From the NCBI RefSeq assembly GCF_032854445.1, contig NW_027017976.1, positions 62,001 to 126,000 on the forward strand: 64,000 nt of DNA. Reading direction: 5' to 3'. A program made the position numbers and the translations under genes. The stretch's first letter is position 1. Each line of letters starts with the position of its first letter. Origin of the DNA: Liolophura sinensis. Taxonomy: Eukaryota > Mollusca > Polyplacophora > Chitonida > Chitonidae. Of the stretch, positions 25,601 through 38,200 are shown piece after piece. Below the pieces are notes generated by a model. That model saw only the letters and a program-made list of their open reading frames with translations, did no database searches and was not told where the DNA came from.

Positions 25601-26488
25601 GTGCCAAAGGATGCGCAATTGGGCCAGGCATCTCCAGCTGTTGAAAAATTGCAAATTTCTATGGTTTCCATGGAGTAAGAGCCGTTGCTGGGCACGTGAT
25701 CTTGACATCATTGATTATTCACTTGTGGCTACAGCCAAAAGTATTGGTCGGAGAGCAACGCGGTTTGCACCATTCGATTTCTCGTCACAAAATACGTCGG
25801 ATTAGCCTCTTACCAGCAGCATTGGAACAGTTTTTCCACTTTTGGATTTTTGCCTGGTCTTTTTGCTTATTGAAATCGGGTACATTAGCTATGTACAATC
25901 GCGACTGGTCATTAATATATTCAATTTTTCATTATAAGTTATGTGCCCTTCGGTAGCCCAGACGACGTCAAATCTTTGGGCCAAGCCCATTTAACTCACC
26001 CAACAAATGTCTTACTTCTAAGTCGAAGACAAACTCAATGTCTTTATCTACATGTAGAAAAACCACACCATTTGTATATAAAAAAAAACAAAAGGTACTT
26101 GATACAATCCGCTGTAAAAAGTACAATTGAACACTGACCCACATCAATAAGGTGCCAAAGGATGCGCAATTGGGCCAGGCATCTCCAGCTGTTGAAAAAT
26201 TGCAAATTTCCTTGGTTTCCATGGAGTAAGAGCCGTTGCTGGGCACGTGATCTTGACATCATTGATTATTCATTTATGGCTACAGCCAAAAGTATTGGTC
26301 GGAGAGCAACGCGGTTTGCACCATTCGATTTCTCGTCACAAAATACGTCGGATTAGCCTCTTACCAACAGCATTGGAACAGTTTTTCCACTTTTGGATTT
26401 TTGCCTGGTCATTTTGCTAATTGAAATCGGCTACATTAACTATGTACAATCGCGACTGGTCATTACTGTATTCAACATTTCATTATAA
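22637..26488 (+). repeat. M42-M48, G-G-K-K-V-V-V block with divergent V copies
   Basis: M42-M45 repeat the G-G-K-K order later amplified as M51-M54. M45 has ACAAATGAAC, ATTAGCTTC and CATTAGAAC as private changes. M46 has A9, CACAAGG and ACAACCCG. M47 has ACACAACG and TTCTATGG, one of very few changes inside the core. M46 and M47 share the rare GCTTATTG tail with the first bases of the window. M48 has A9 and TTTATGG. Confidence 0.86.
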
Positions 26489-29400
26489 GTTATGTGCCCT
26501 TCGGTAGCCCAGACGACGTCAAATCTTTGGGCCAAGCCCATTTAACTCACCCAGCAAATGTCTTACTCCTAAGTCGAAGACAAACTCAATGTCTTTATCT
26601 ACATGTAGAAAAACCACACCATTTGTATATAAAAAAAACAAAAGGTACTTGATACAATCCGCTGTAAAAAGTACAATTGAACACTGACCCACATTAATAA
26701 GGTGCCAAAGGATGCGCAATTGGGCCAGGCATCTCCAGCTGTTGAAAAATTGCAAATTTCCTTGGTTTCCATGGAGTAAGAGCCGTTGCTGGGCACGTGA
26801 TCTTGACATCATTGATTATTCATTTGTGGCTACAGCCAAAAGTATTGGTCGGAGAGCAACGCGGTTTGCACCATTCGATTTCTCGTCACAAAATACGTCG
26901 GATTAGCCTCTTACCAGCAGCATTGGAACAGTTTTTCCACTTTTGGATTTTTGCCTGGTCTTTTTGCTAATTTAAATCGGCTACATTAACTATGTACAAT
27001 CGCGACTGGTCATTACTATATTCAACATTTCATTATAAGTTATGTGCCCTTCGGTAGCCCAGACGACGTCAAATCTTTGGGCCAAGCCCATTTAACTCAC
27101 CCAGCAAATGTCTTTTTTCTAAGTCGAAGACAAACTCAATGTCTTTATCTACATGTAGAAAAACCACACCATTTGTATATAAAAAAAACACAAGGTACTT
27201 GATACAATCCGCTGTAAAAAGTACAATTGAACACTGACCCACATCAATAAGGTGCCAAAGGATGCGCAATTGGGCCAGGCATCTCCAGCTGTTGAAAAAT
27301 TGCAAATTTCCTTGGTTTCCATGGAGTAAGAGCCGTTGCTGGGCACGTGATCTTGACATCGTTGATTATTCATTTATGACTACAGCCAAAAGTATTGGTC
27401 GGAGAGCAACGCGGTTTGCACCATTCGATTTCTCGTCACAAAATACGTCGGATTAGCCTCTTACCAACAGCATTGGAACAGTTTCTCCACTTTTGGATTT
27501 TTGCCTGGTCATTTTGCTAATTGAAATCGGCTACATTAACTATGTACAATCGCGACTGGTCATTACTATATTCAACATTTCATTATAAGTTATGTGCCCT
27601 TCGGTAGCCCAGACGACGTCAAATCTTTGGGCCAAGCCCATTTAACTCACCCAGCAAATGTCTTACTCCTAAGTCGAAGACAAACTCAATGTCTTTATCT
27701 ACATGTAGAAAAACCACACCATTTGTATATAAAAAAAACAAAAGGTACTTGAAACAATCCGCTGTAAAAAGTACAATTGAACACTGACCCACATCAATAA
27801 GGTGCCAAAGGATGCGCAATTGGGCCAGGCATCTCCAGCTGTTGAAAAATTGCAAATTTCCTTGGTTTCCATGGAGTAAGAGCCGTTGCTGGGCACGTGA
27901 TCTTGACATCATTGATTATTCATTTGTGGCTACAGCCAAAAGTATTGGTCGGAGAGCAACGCGGTTTGCACCATTCGATTTCTCGTCACAAAATACGTCG
28001 GATTAGCCTCTTACCAACAGCATTGGAACAGTTTTTCCACTTTTGGATTTTTGCCTGGTCATTTTGCTAATTGAAATCGGCTACATTAACTATGTACAAT
28101 CGCGACTGGTCATTACTATATTCAACATTTCATTATAAGTTATGTGCCCTTCGGTAGCCCAGACGACGTCAAATCTTTGGGCCAAGCCCATTTAACTCAC
28201 CCAGCAAATGTCTTACTCCTAAGTCGAAGACAAACTCAATGTCTTTATCTACATGTAGAAAAACCACACCATTTGTATATAAAAAAAACACAAGGTACTT
28301 GATACAATCCGCTGTAAAAAGTACAATTGAACACTGACCCACATCAATAAGGTGCCAAAGGATGCGCAATTGGGCCAGGCATCTCCAGCTGTTGAAAAAT
28401 TGCAAATTTCCTTGGTTTCCATGGAGTAAGAGCCGTTGCTGGGCACGTGATCTTGACATCATTGATTATTCACTTGTGGCTACAGCCAAAAGTATTGGTC
28501 GGAGAGCAACGCGGTTTGCACCATTCGATTTCTCGTCACAAAATACGTCGGATTAGCCTCTTACCAGCAGCATTGGAACAGTTTTTCCACTTTTGGATTT
28601 TTGCCTGGTCTTTTTGCTAATTTAAATCGGCTACATTAACTATGTACAATCGCGACTGGTCATTACTATATTCAACATTTCATTATAAGTTATGTGCCCT
28701 TCGGTAGCCCAGACGACGTCAAATCTTTGGGCCAAGCCCATTTAACTCACCCAGCAAATGTCTTTTTTCTAAGTCGAAGACAAACTCAATGTCTTTATCT
28801 ACATGTAGAAAAACCACACCATTTGTATATAAAAAAAACACAAGGTACTTGATACAATCCGCTGTAAAAAGTACAATTGAACACTGACCCACATCAATAA
28901 GGTGCCAAAGGATGCGCAATTGGGCCAGGCATCTCCAGCTGTTGAAAAATTGCAAATTTCCTTGGTTTCCATGGAGTAAGAGCCGTTGCTGGGCACGTGA
29001 TCTTGACATCATTGATTATTCACTTGTGGCTACAGCCAAAAGTATTGGTCGGAGAGCAACGCGGTTTGCACCATTCGATTTCTCGTCACAAAATACGTCG
29101 GATTAGCCTCTTACCAGCAGCATTGGAACAGTTTTTCCACTTTTGGATTTTTGCCTGGTCTTTTTGCTAATTTAAATCGGCTACATTAACTATGTACAAT
29201 CGCGACTGGTCATTACTATATTCAACATTTCATTATAAGTTATGTGCCCTTCGGTAGCCCAGACGACGTCAAATCTTTGGGCCAAGCCCATTTAACTCAC
29301 CCAGCAAATGTCTTTTTTCTAAGTCGAAGACAAACTCAATGTCTTTATCTACATGTAGAAAAACCACACCATTTGTATATAAAAAAAACACAAGGTACTT

Positions 29401-30338
29401 GATACAATCCGCTGTAAAAAGTACAATTGAACACTGACCCACATTAATAAGGTGCCAAAGGATGCGCAATTGGGCCAGGCATCTCCAGCTGTTGAAAAAT
29501 TGCAAATTTCCTTGGTTTCCATGGAGTAAGAGCCGTTGCTGGGCACGTGATCTTGACATCATTGATTATTCATTTGTGGCTACAGCCAAAAGTATTGGTC
29601 GGAGAGCAACGCGGTTTGCACCATTCGATTTCTCGTCACAAAATACGTCGGATTAGCCTCTTACCAGCAGCATTGGAACAGGTTTTCCACTTTTGGATTT
29701 TTGCCTGGTCTTTTTGCTAATTGAAATCGGCTACATTAACTATGTACAATCGCGACTGGTCATTACTATATTCAACTTTTCATTATAAGTTATGTGCCCT
29801 TCGGTAGCCCAGACGACGTCAAATCTTTGGGCCAAGCCCATTTCACTCACCCAACAAATGTCTTACTTCTAAATCGAAGACAAACTCAATGTCTTTATCT
29901 ACATGTAGAAAAACCACACCATTTGTATATAAAAAAAACAAAAGGTACTTGATACAATCCGCTGTAAAAAGTACAATTGAACACTGACCCACATCAATAA
30001 GGTGCCAAAGGATGCGCAATTGGGCCAGGCATCTCCAGCTGTTGAAAAATTGCAAATTTCCTTGGTTTCCATGGAGTAAGAGCCGTTGCTGGGCACGTGA
30101 TCTTGACATCATTGATTATTCATTTGTGGCTACAGCCAAAAGTATTGGTCGGAGAGCAACGCGGTTTGCACCATTCGATTTCTCGTCACAAAATACGTCG
30201 GATTAGCATCTTACCAGCAGCATTGGAACAGTTTTTCTACTTTTGGATTTTTGCCTGGTCTTTTTGCGAATTGAAATCGGCTACATTAACTATGTACAAT
30301 CGCGACTGGTCATTACTGTATTCAACATTTCATTATAA
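26489..30338 (+). repeat. 3850-bp 7-mer duplication, copy 1 (M49-M55, G-K-G-G-K-K-V)
   Basis: This block is repeated immediately downstream with an exact 3850-bp offset. Paired private markers are GAAACAATCC (27750 and 31600), GTTTCTCCAC (27481 and 31331), GGTTTTCCAC (29681 and 33531), TTTCACTCAC (29841 and 33691), GATTAGCATC (30201 and 34051) and ACTGTATTC (26465 and 30315). I found no difference between copies by eye. Identity runs from 26419 to 30317 against 30269 to 34167, placing the crossover within 30269-30317. Confidence 0.95.
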
Positions 30339-33300
30339 GTTATGTGCCCTTCGGTAGCCCAGACGACGTCAAATCTTTGGGCCAAGCCCATTTAACTCAC
30401 CCAGCAAATGTCTTACTCCTAAGTCGAAGACAAACTCAATGTCTTTATCTACATGTAGAAAAACCACACCATTTGTATATAAAAAAAACAAAAGGTACTT
30501 GATACAATCCGCTGTAAAAAGTACAATTGAACACTGACCCACATTAATAAGGTGCCAAAGGATGCGCAATTGGGCCAGGCATCTCCAGCTGTTGAAAAAT
30601 TGCAAATTTCCTTGGTTTCCATGGAGTAAGAGCCGTTGCTGGGCACGTGATCTTGACATCATTGATTATTCATTTGTGGCTACAGCCAAAAGTATTGGTC
30701 GGAGAGCAACGCGGTTTGCACCATTCGATTTCTCGTCACAAAATACGTCGGATTAGCCTCTTACCAGCAGCATTGGAACAGTTTTTCCACTTTTGGATTT
30801 TTGCCTGGTCTTTTTGCTAATTTAAATCGGCTACATTAACTATGTACAATCGCGACTGGTCATTACTATATTCAACATTTCATTATAAGTTATGTGCCCT
30901 TCGGTAGCCCAGACGACGTCAAATCTTTGGGCCAAGCCCATTTAACTCACCCAGCAAATGTCTTTTTTCTAAGTCGAAGACAAACTCAATGTCTTTATCT
31001 ACATGTAGAAAAACCACACCATTTGTATATAAAAAAAACACAAGGTACTTGATACAATCCGCTGTAAAAAGTACAATTGAACACTGACCCACATCAATAA
31101 GGTGCCAAAGGATGCGCAATTGGGCCAGGCATCTCCAGCTGTTGAAAAATTGCAAATTTCCTTGGTTTCCATGGAGTAAGAGCCGTTGCTGGGCACGTGA
31201 TCTTGACATCGTTGATTATTCATTTATGACTACAGCCAAAAGTATTGGTCGGAGAGCAACGCGGTTTGCACCATTCGATTTCTCGTCACAAAATACGTCG
31301 GATTAGCCTCTTACCAACAGCATTGGAACAGTTTCTCCACTTTTGGATTTTTGCCTGGTCATTTTGCTAATTGAAATCGGCTACATTAACTATGTACAAT
31401 CGCGACTGGTCATTACTATATTCAACATTTCATTATAAGTTATGTGCCCTTCGGTAGCCCAGACGACGTCAAATCTTTGGGCCAAGCCCATTTAACTCAC
31501 CCAGCAAATGTCTTACTCCTAAGTCGAAGACAAACTCAATGTCTTTATCTACATGTAGAAAAACCACACCATTTGTATATAAAAAAAACAAAAGGTACTT
31601 GAAACAATCCGCTGTAAAAAGTACAATTGAACACTGACCCACATCAATAAGGTGCCAAAGGATGCGCAATTGGGCCAGGCATCTCCAGCTGTTGAAAAAT
31701 TGCAAATTTCCTTGGTTTCCATGGAGTAAGAGCCGTTGCTGGGCACGTGATCTTGACATCATTGATTATTCATTTGTGGCTACAGCCAAAAGTATTGGTC
31801 GGAGAGCAACGCGGTTTGCACCATTCGATTTCTCGTCACAAAATACGTCGGATTAGCCTCTTACCAACAGCATTGGAACAGTTTTTCCACTTTTGGATTT
31901 TTGCCTGGTCATTTTGCTAATTGAAATCGGCTACATTAACTATGTACAATCGCGACTGGTCATTACTATATTCAACATTTCATTATAAGTTATGTGCCCT
32001 TCGGTAGCCCAGACGACGTCAAATCTTTGGGCCAAGCCCATTTAACTCACCCAGCAAATGTCTTACTCCTAAGTCGAAGACAAACTCAATGTCTTTATCT
32101 ACATGTAGAAAAACCACACCATTTGTATATAAAAAAAACACAAGGTACTTGATACAATCCGCTGTAAAAAGTACAATTGAACACTGACCCACATCAATAA
32201 GGTGCCAAAGGATGCGCAATTGGGCCAGGCATCTCCAGCTGTTGAAAAATTGCAAATTTCCTTGGTTTCCATGGAGTAAGAGCCGTTGCTGGGCACGTGA
32301 TCTTGACATCATTGATTATTCACTTGTGGCTACAGCCAAAAGTATTGGTCGGAGAGCAACGCGGTTTGCACCATTCGATTTCTCGTCACAAAATACGTCG
32401 GATTAGCCTCTTACCAGCAGCATTGGAACAGTTTTTCCACTTTTGGATTTTTGCCTGGTCTTTTTGCTAATTTAAATCGGCTACATTAACTATGTACAAT
32501 CGCGACTGGTCATTACTATATTCAACATTTCATTATAAGTTATGTGCCCTTCGGTAGCCCAGACGACGTCAAATCTTTGGGCCAAGCCCATTTAACTCAC
32601 CCAGCAAATGTCTTTTTTCTAAGTCGAAGACAAACTCAATGTCTTTATCTACATGTAGAAAAACCACACCATTTGTATATAAAAAAAACACAAGGTACTT
32701 GATACAATCCGCTGTAAAAAGTACAATTGAACACTGACCCACATCAATAAGGTGCCAAAGGATGCGCAATTGGGCCAGGCATCTCCAGCTGTTGAAAAAT
32801 TGCAAATTTCCTTGGTTTCCATGGAGTAAGAGCCGTTGCTGGGCACGTGATCTTGACATCATTGATTATTCACTTGTGGCTACAGCCAAAAGTATTGGTC
32901 GGAGAGCAACGCGGTTTGCACCATTCGATTTCTCGTCACAAAATACGTCGGATTAGCCTCTTACCAGCAGCATTGGAACAGTTTTTCCACTTTTGGATTT
33001 TTGCCTGGTCTTTTTGCTAATTTAAATCGGCTACATTAACTATGTACAATCGCGACTGGTCATTACTATATTCAACATTTCATTATAAGTTATGTGCCCT
33101 TCGGTAGCCCAGACGACGTCAAATCTTTGGGCCAAGCCCATTTAACTCACCCAGCAAATGTCTTTTTTCTAAGTCGAAGACAAACTCAATGTCTTTATCT
33201 ACATGTAGAAAAACCACACCATTTGTATATAAAAAAAACACAAGGTACTTGATACAATCCGCTGTAAAAAGTACAATTGAACACTGACCCACATTAATAA

Positions 33301-34188
33301 GGTGCCAAAGGATGCGCAATTGGGCCAGGCATCTCCAGCTGTTGAAAAATTGCAAATTTCCTTGGTTTCCATGGAGTAAGAGCCGTTGCTGGGCACGTGA
33401 TCTTGACATCATTGATTATTCATTTGTGGCTACAGCCAAAAGTATTGGTCGGAGAGCAACGCGGTTTGCACCATTCGATTTCTCGTCACAAAATACGTCG
33501 GATTAGCCTCTTACCAGCAGCATTGGAACAGGTTTTCCACTTTTGGATTTTTGCCTGGTCTTTTTGCTAATTGAAATCGGCTACATTAACTATGTACAAT
33601 CGCGACTGGTCATTACTATATTCAACTTTTCATTATAAGTTATGTGCCCTTCGGTAGCCCAGACGACGTCAAATCTTTGGGCCAAGCCCATTTCACTCAC
33701 CCAACAAATGTCTTACTTCTAAATCGAAGACAAACTCAATGTCTTTATCTACATGTAGAAAAACCACACCATTTGTATATAAAAAAAACAAAAGGTACTT
33801 GATACAATCCGCTGTAAAAAGTACAATTGAACACTGACCCACATCAATAAGGTGCCAAAGGATGCGCAATTGGGCCAGGCATCTCCAGCTGTTGAAAAAT
33901 TGCAAATTTCCTTGGTTTCCATGGAGTAAGAGCCGTTGCTGGGCACGTGATCTTGACATCATTGATTATTCATTTGTGGCTACAGCCAAAAGTATTGGTC
34001 GGAGAGCAACGCGGTTTGCACCATTCGATTTCTCGTCACAAAATACGTCGGATTAGCATCTTACCAGCAGCATTGGAACAGTTTTTCTACTTTTGGATTT
34101 TTGCCTGGTCTTTTTGCGAATTGAAATCGGCTACATTAACTATGTACAATCGCGACTGGTCATTACTATATTCAACTTTTCATTATAA
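30339..34188 (+). repeat. 3850-bp 7-mer duplication, copy 2 (M56-M62)
   Basis: Second copy of the seven-monomer block, matching M49-M55 at every diagnostic site. Its last monomer (M62) ends ACTATATTCAACTTTT rather than ACTGTATTCAACATTT, which is where the copy ends. M61 is the last K-class monomer of the window; no G or K monomer occurs after 33638. Confidence 0.95.
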
Positions 34189-35288
34189 GTTATGTGCCCT
34201 TCGGTAGCCCAGACGACGTCAAATCTTTGGGCCAAGCCCATTTAACTCACCCAACAAATGTCTTACTTCTAAGTCGAAGACAAACTCAATGTCTTTATCT
34301 ACATGTAGAAAAACCACACCATTTGTATATAAAAAAAACAAAAGGTACTTGATACAATCCGCTGTAAAAAGTACAATTGAACACTGACCCACATCAATAA
34401 GGTGCCAAAGGATGCGCAATTGGGCCAGGCATCTCCAGCTGTTGAAAAATTGCAAATTTCCTTGGTTTCCATGGAGTAAGAGCCGTTGCTGGGCACGTGA
34501 TCTTGACATCATTGATTATTCATTTGTGGCTACAGCCAAAAGTATTGGTCGGAGAGCAACGCGGTTTGCACCATTCGATTTCTCGTCACAAAATACGTCG
34601 GATTAGCCTCTTACCAGCAGCATTGGAACAGTTTGTCCACTTTTGGATTTTTGCCTGGTCATTTTGCTAATTGAAATCGGCTACATTAACTATGTACAAT
34701 CGCGACTGGTCATTACTATATTTAACATTTCATTATAAGTTATGTGCCCTTCGGTAGCCCAGACGACGTCGAATCTTTGGGCCAAGCCCATTTAACTCAC
34801 CCAGCAAATGTCTTACTTCTAAGTCGAAGACAAACTCAATGTCTTTATCTACATGTAGAAAAACCACACCATTTGTATATAAAAAAAACAAAAGGTACTT
34901 GATACAATCCGCTGTAAAAAGTACAATTGAACACTGACCCACATCAATAAGGTGCCAAAGGATGCGCAATTGGGCCAGGCATCTCCAGCTGTTGAAAAAT
35001 TGCAAATTTCCTTGGTTTCCATGGAGTAAGAGCCGTTGCTGGGCACGTGATCTTGACATCATTGATTATTCATTTGTGGCTACAGCCAAAAGTATTGGTC
35101 GGAGAGCAACGCGGTTTGCACCATTCGATTTCTCGTCACAAAATACGTCGGATTAGCCTCTTACCAGCAGCATTGGAACAGTTTTTCCACTTTTGGATTT
35201 TTGCCTGGTCTTTTTGCTAATTGAAATCGGCTACATTAACTATGTACAATCGCGACTGGTCATTACTATATTCAACTTTTCATTATAA
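34189..35288 (+). repeat. M63-M64, transition monomers between Domains I and II
   Basis: Both are V class with private changes: GTTTGTCCAC at the end of M63 (34631), TATTTAACATTT just before M64, and GACGTCGAATC in M64 (about 34769). Neither has the markers of the r-i types. They separate the G/K-containing domain from the all-V domain. Confidence 0.82.
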
Positions 35289-38200
35289 GTTATGTGCCCT
35301 TCGGTAGCCCAGACGACGTCAAATCTTTGGGCCAAGCCCATTTAACTCACCCAACAAATGTCTTACTTCTAAGTCGAAGACAAACTCAATGTCTTTATCT
35401 ACATGTAGAAAAACCACACCATTTGTATATAAAAAAAACAAAAGGTACTTGATACAATCCGCTGTAAAAAGTACAATTGAACACTGACCCACATCAATAA
35501 GGTGCCAAAGGATGCGCAATTGGGCCAGGCATCTCCAGCTGTTGAAAAATTGCAAATTTCCTTGGTTTCCATGGAGTAAGAGCCGTTGCTGGGCACGTGA
35601 TCTTGACATCATTGATTATTCATTTGTGGCTACAGCCAAAAGTATTGGTCGGAGAGCAACGCGGTTTGCACCATTCGATTTCTCGTCACAAAATACGTCG
35701 GATTAGCCTCTTACCAGCAGCATTGGAACAGTTTTTCCACTTTTGGATTTTTGCCTGGTCATTTTGTTAATTGAAATCGGCTACATTAACTATGTACAAT
35801 CGCGACTGGTCATTACTATATTCAACATTTCATTATAAGTTATGTGCCCTTCGGTAGCCCAGACGACGTCAAATCTTTGGGCCAAGCCCATTTAACTCAC
35901 CCAACAAATGTCTTACTTCTAAGTCGAAGACAAACTCAATGTCTTTATCTACATGTAGAAAAACCACACCATTTGTATCTAAAAAAAACACAAGGTACTT
36001 GATACAACCCGCTGTAAAAAGTACAATTGAACACTGACCCACATCAATAAGGTGCCAAAGGATGCGCAATTGGGCCAGGCATCTCCAGCTGTTGAAAAAT
36101 TGCAAATTTCCTTGGTTTCCATGGAGTAAGAGCCGTTGCTGGGCACGTGATCTTGACATCATTGATTATTCATTTGTGGCTACAGCCAAAAGTATTGGTC
36201 GGAGAGCAACGCGGTTTGCACCATTCGATTTCTCGTCACAAAATACGTCGGATTAGCCTCTTACCAGCAGCATTGGAACAGTTTTTCCACTTTTGGATTT
36301 TTGCCTGGTCTTTTTGCTAATTGAAATCGGCTACATTAACTATGTACAATCGCGACTGGTCATTACTATATTCAACTTTTCATTATAAGTTATGTGCCCT
36401 TCGGTAGCCCAGACGACGTCAAATCTTTGGGCCAAGCCCATTTAACTCACCCAACAAATGTCTTACTTCTAAATCGAAGACAAACTCAATGTCTTTATCT
36501 ACATGTAGAAAAACCACACCATTTGTATATAAAAAAAACAAAAGGTACTTGATACAATCCGCTGTAAAAAGTACAATTGAACACTGACCCACATCAATAA
36601 GGTGCCAAAGGATGCGCAATTGGGCCAGGCATCTCCAGCTGTTGAAAAATTGCAAATTTCCTTGGTTTCCATGGAGTAAGAGCCGTTGCTGGGCACGTGA
36701 TCTTGACATCATTGATTATTCATTTGTGGCTACAGCCAAAAGTATTGGTTGGAGAGCAACGCGGTTTGCACCATTCGATTTCTCGTCACAAAATACGTCG
36801 GATTAGCCTCTTACCAGCAGCATTGGAACAGTTTTTCTACTTTTGGATTTTTGCCTGTTCTTTTTGCGAATTGAAATCGGCTACATTAACTATGTACAAT
36901 CGCGACTGGTCATTACTATATTCAACTTTTCATTATAAGTTATGTGCCCTTCGGTAGCCCAGACGACGTCAAATCTTTGGGCCAAGCCCATTTAACTCAC
37001 CCAACAAATGTCTTACTTCTAAGTCGAAGACAAACTCAATGTCTTTATCTACATGTAGAAAAACCACACCATTTGTATATAAAAATAACAAAAGGTACTT
37101 GATACAATCCGCTGTAAAAAGTACAATTGAACACTGACCCACATCAATAAGGTGCCAAAGGATGCGCAATTGGGCCAGGCATCTCCAGCTGTTGAAAAAT
37201 TGCAAATTTCCTTGGTTTCCATGGAGTAAGAGCCGTTGCTGGGCACGTGATCTTGACATCATTGATTATTCATTTGTGGCTACAGCCAAAAGTATTGGTC
37301 GGAGAGCAACGCGGTTTGCACCATTCGATTTCTCGTCACAAAATACGTCGGATTAGCCTCTTACCAGCAGCATTGGAACAGTTTTTCTACTTTTGGATTT
37401 TTGCCTGTTCTTTTTGCGAATTGAAATCGGCTACATTAACTATGTACAATCGCGACTGGTCATTACTATATTCAACTTTTCATTATAAGTTATGTGCCCT
37501 TCGGTAGCCCAGACGACGTCAAATCTTTGGGCCAAGCCCATTTAACTCACCCAACAAATGTCTTACTTCTAAGTCGAAGACAAACTCAATGTCTTTATCT
37601 ACATGTAGAAAAACCACACCATTTGTATATAAAAATAACAAAAGGTACTTGATACAATCCGCTGTAAAAAGTACAATTGAACACTGACCCACATCAATAA
37701 GGTGCCAAAGGATGCGCAATTGGGCCAGGCATCTCCAGCTGTTGAAAAATTGCAAATTTCCTTGGTTTCCATGGAGTAAGAGCCGTTGCTGGGCACGTGA
37801 TCTTGACATCATTGATTATTCATTTGTGGCTACAGCCAAAAGTATTGGTCGGAGAGCAACGCGGTTTGCACCATTCGATTTCTCGTCACAAAATACGTCG
37901 GATTAGCCTCTTACCAGCAGCATTGGAACAGTTTTTCTACTTTTGGATTTTTGCCTGGTCTTTTTGCGAATTGAAATCGGCTACATTAACTATGTACAAT
38001 CGCGACTGGTCATTACTATATTCAACTTTTCATTATAAGTTATGTGCCCTTCGGTAGCCCAGACGACGTCAAATCTTTGGGCCAAGCCCATTTAACTCAC
38101 CCAGCAAATGTCTTACTTCTAAGTCGAAGACAAACTCAATGTCTTTATCTACATGTAGAAAAACCACACCATTTGTATATAAAAAAAACAAAAGGTACTT

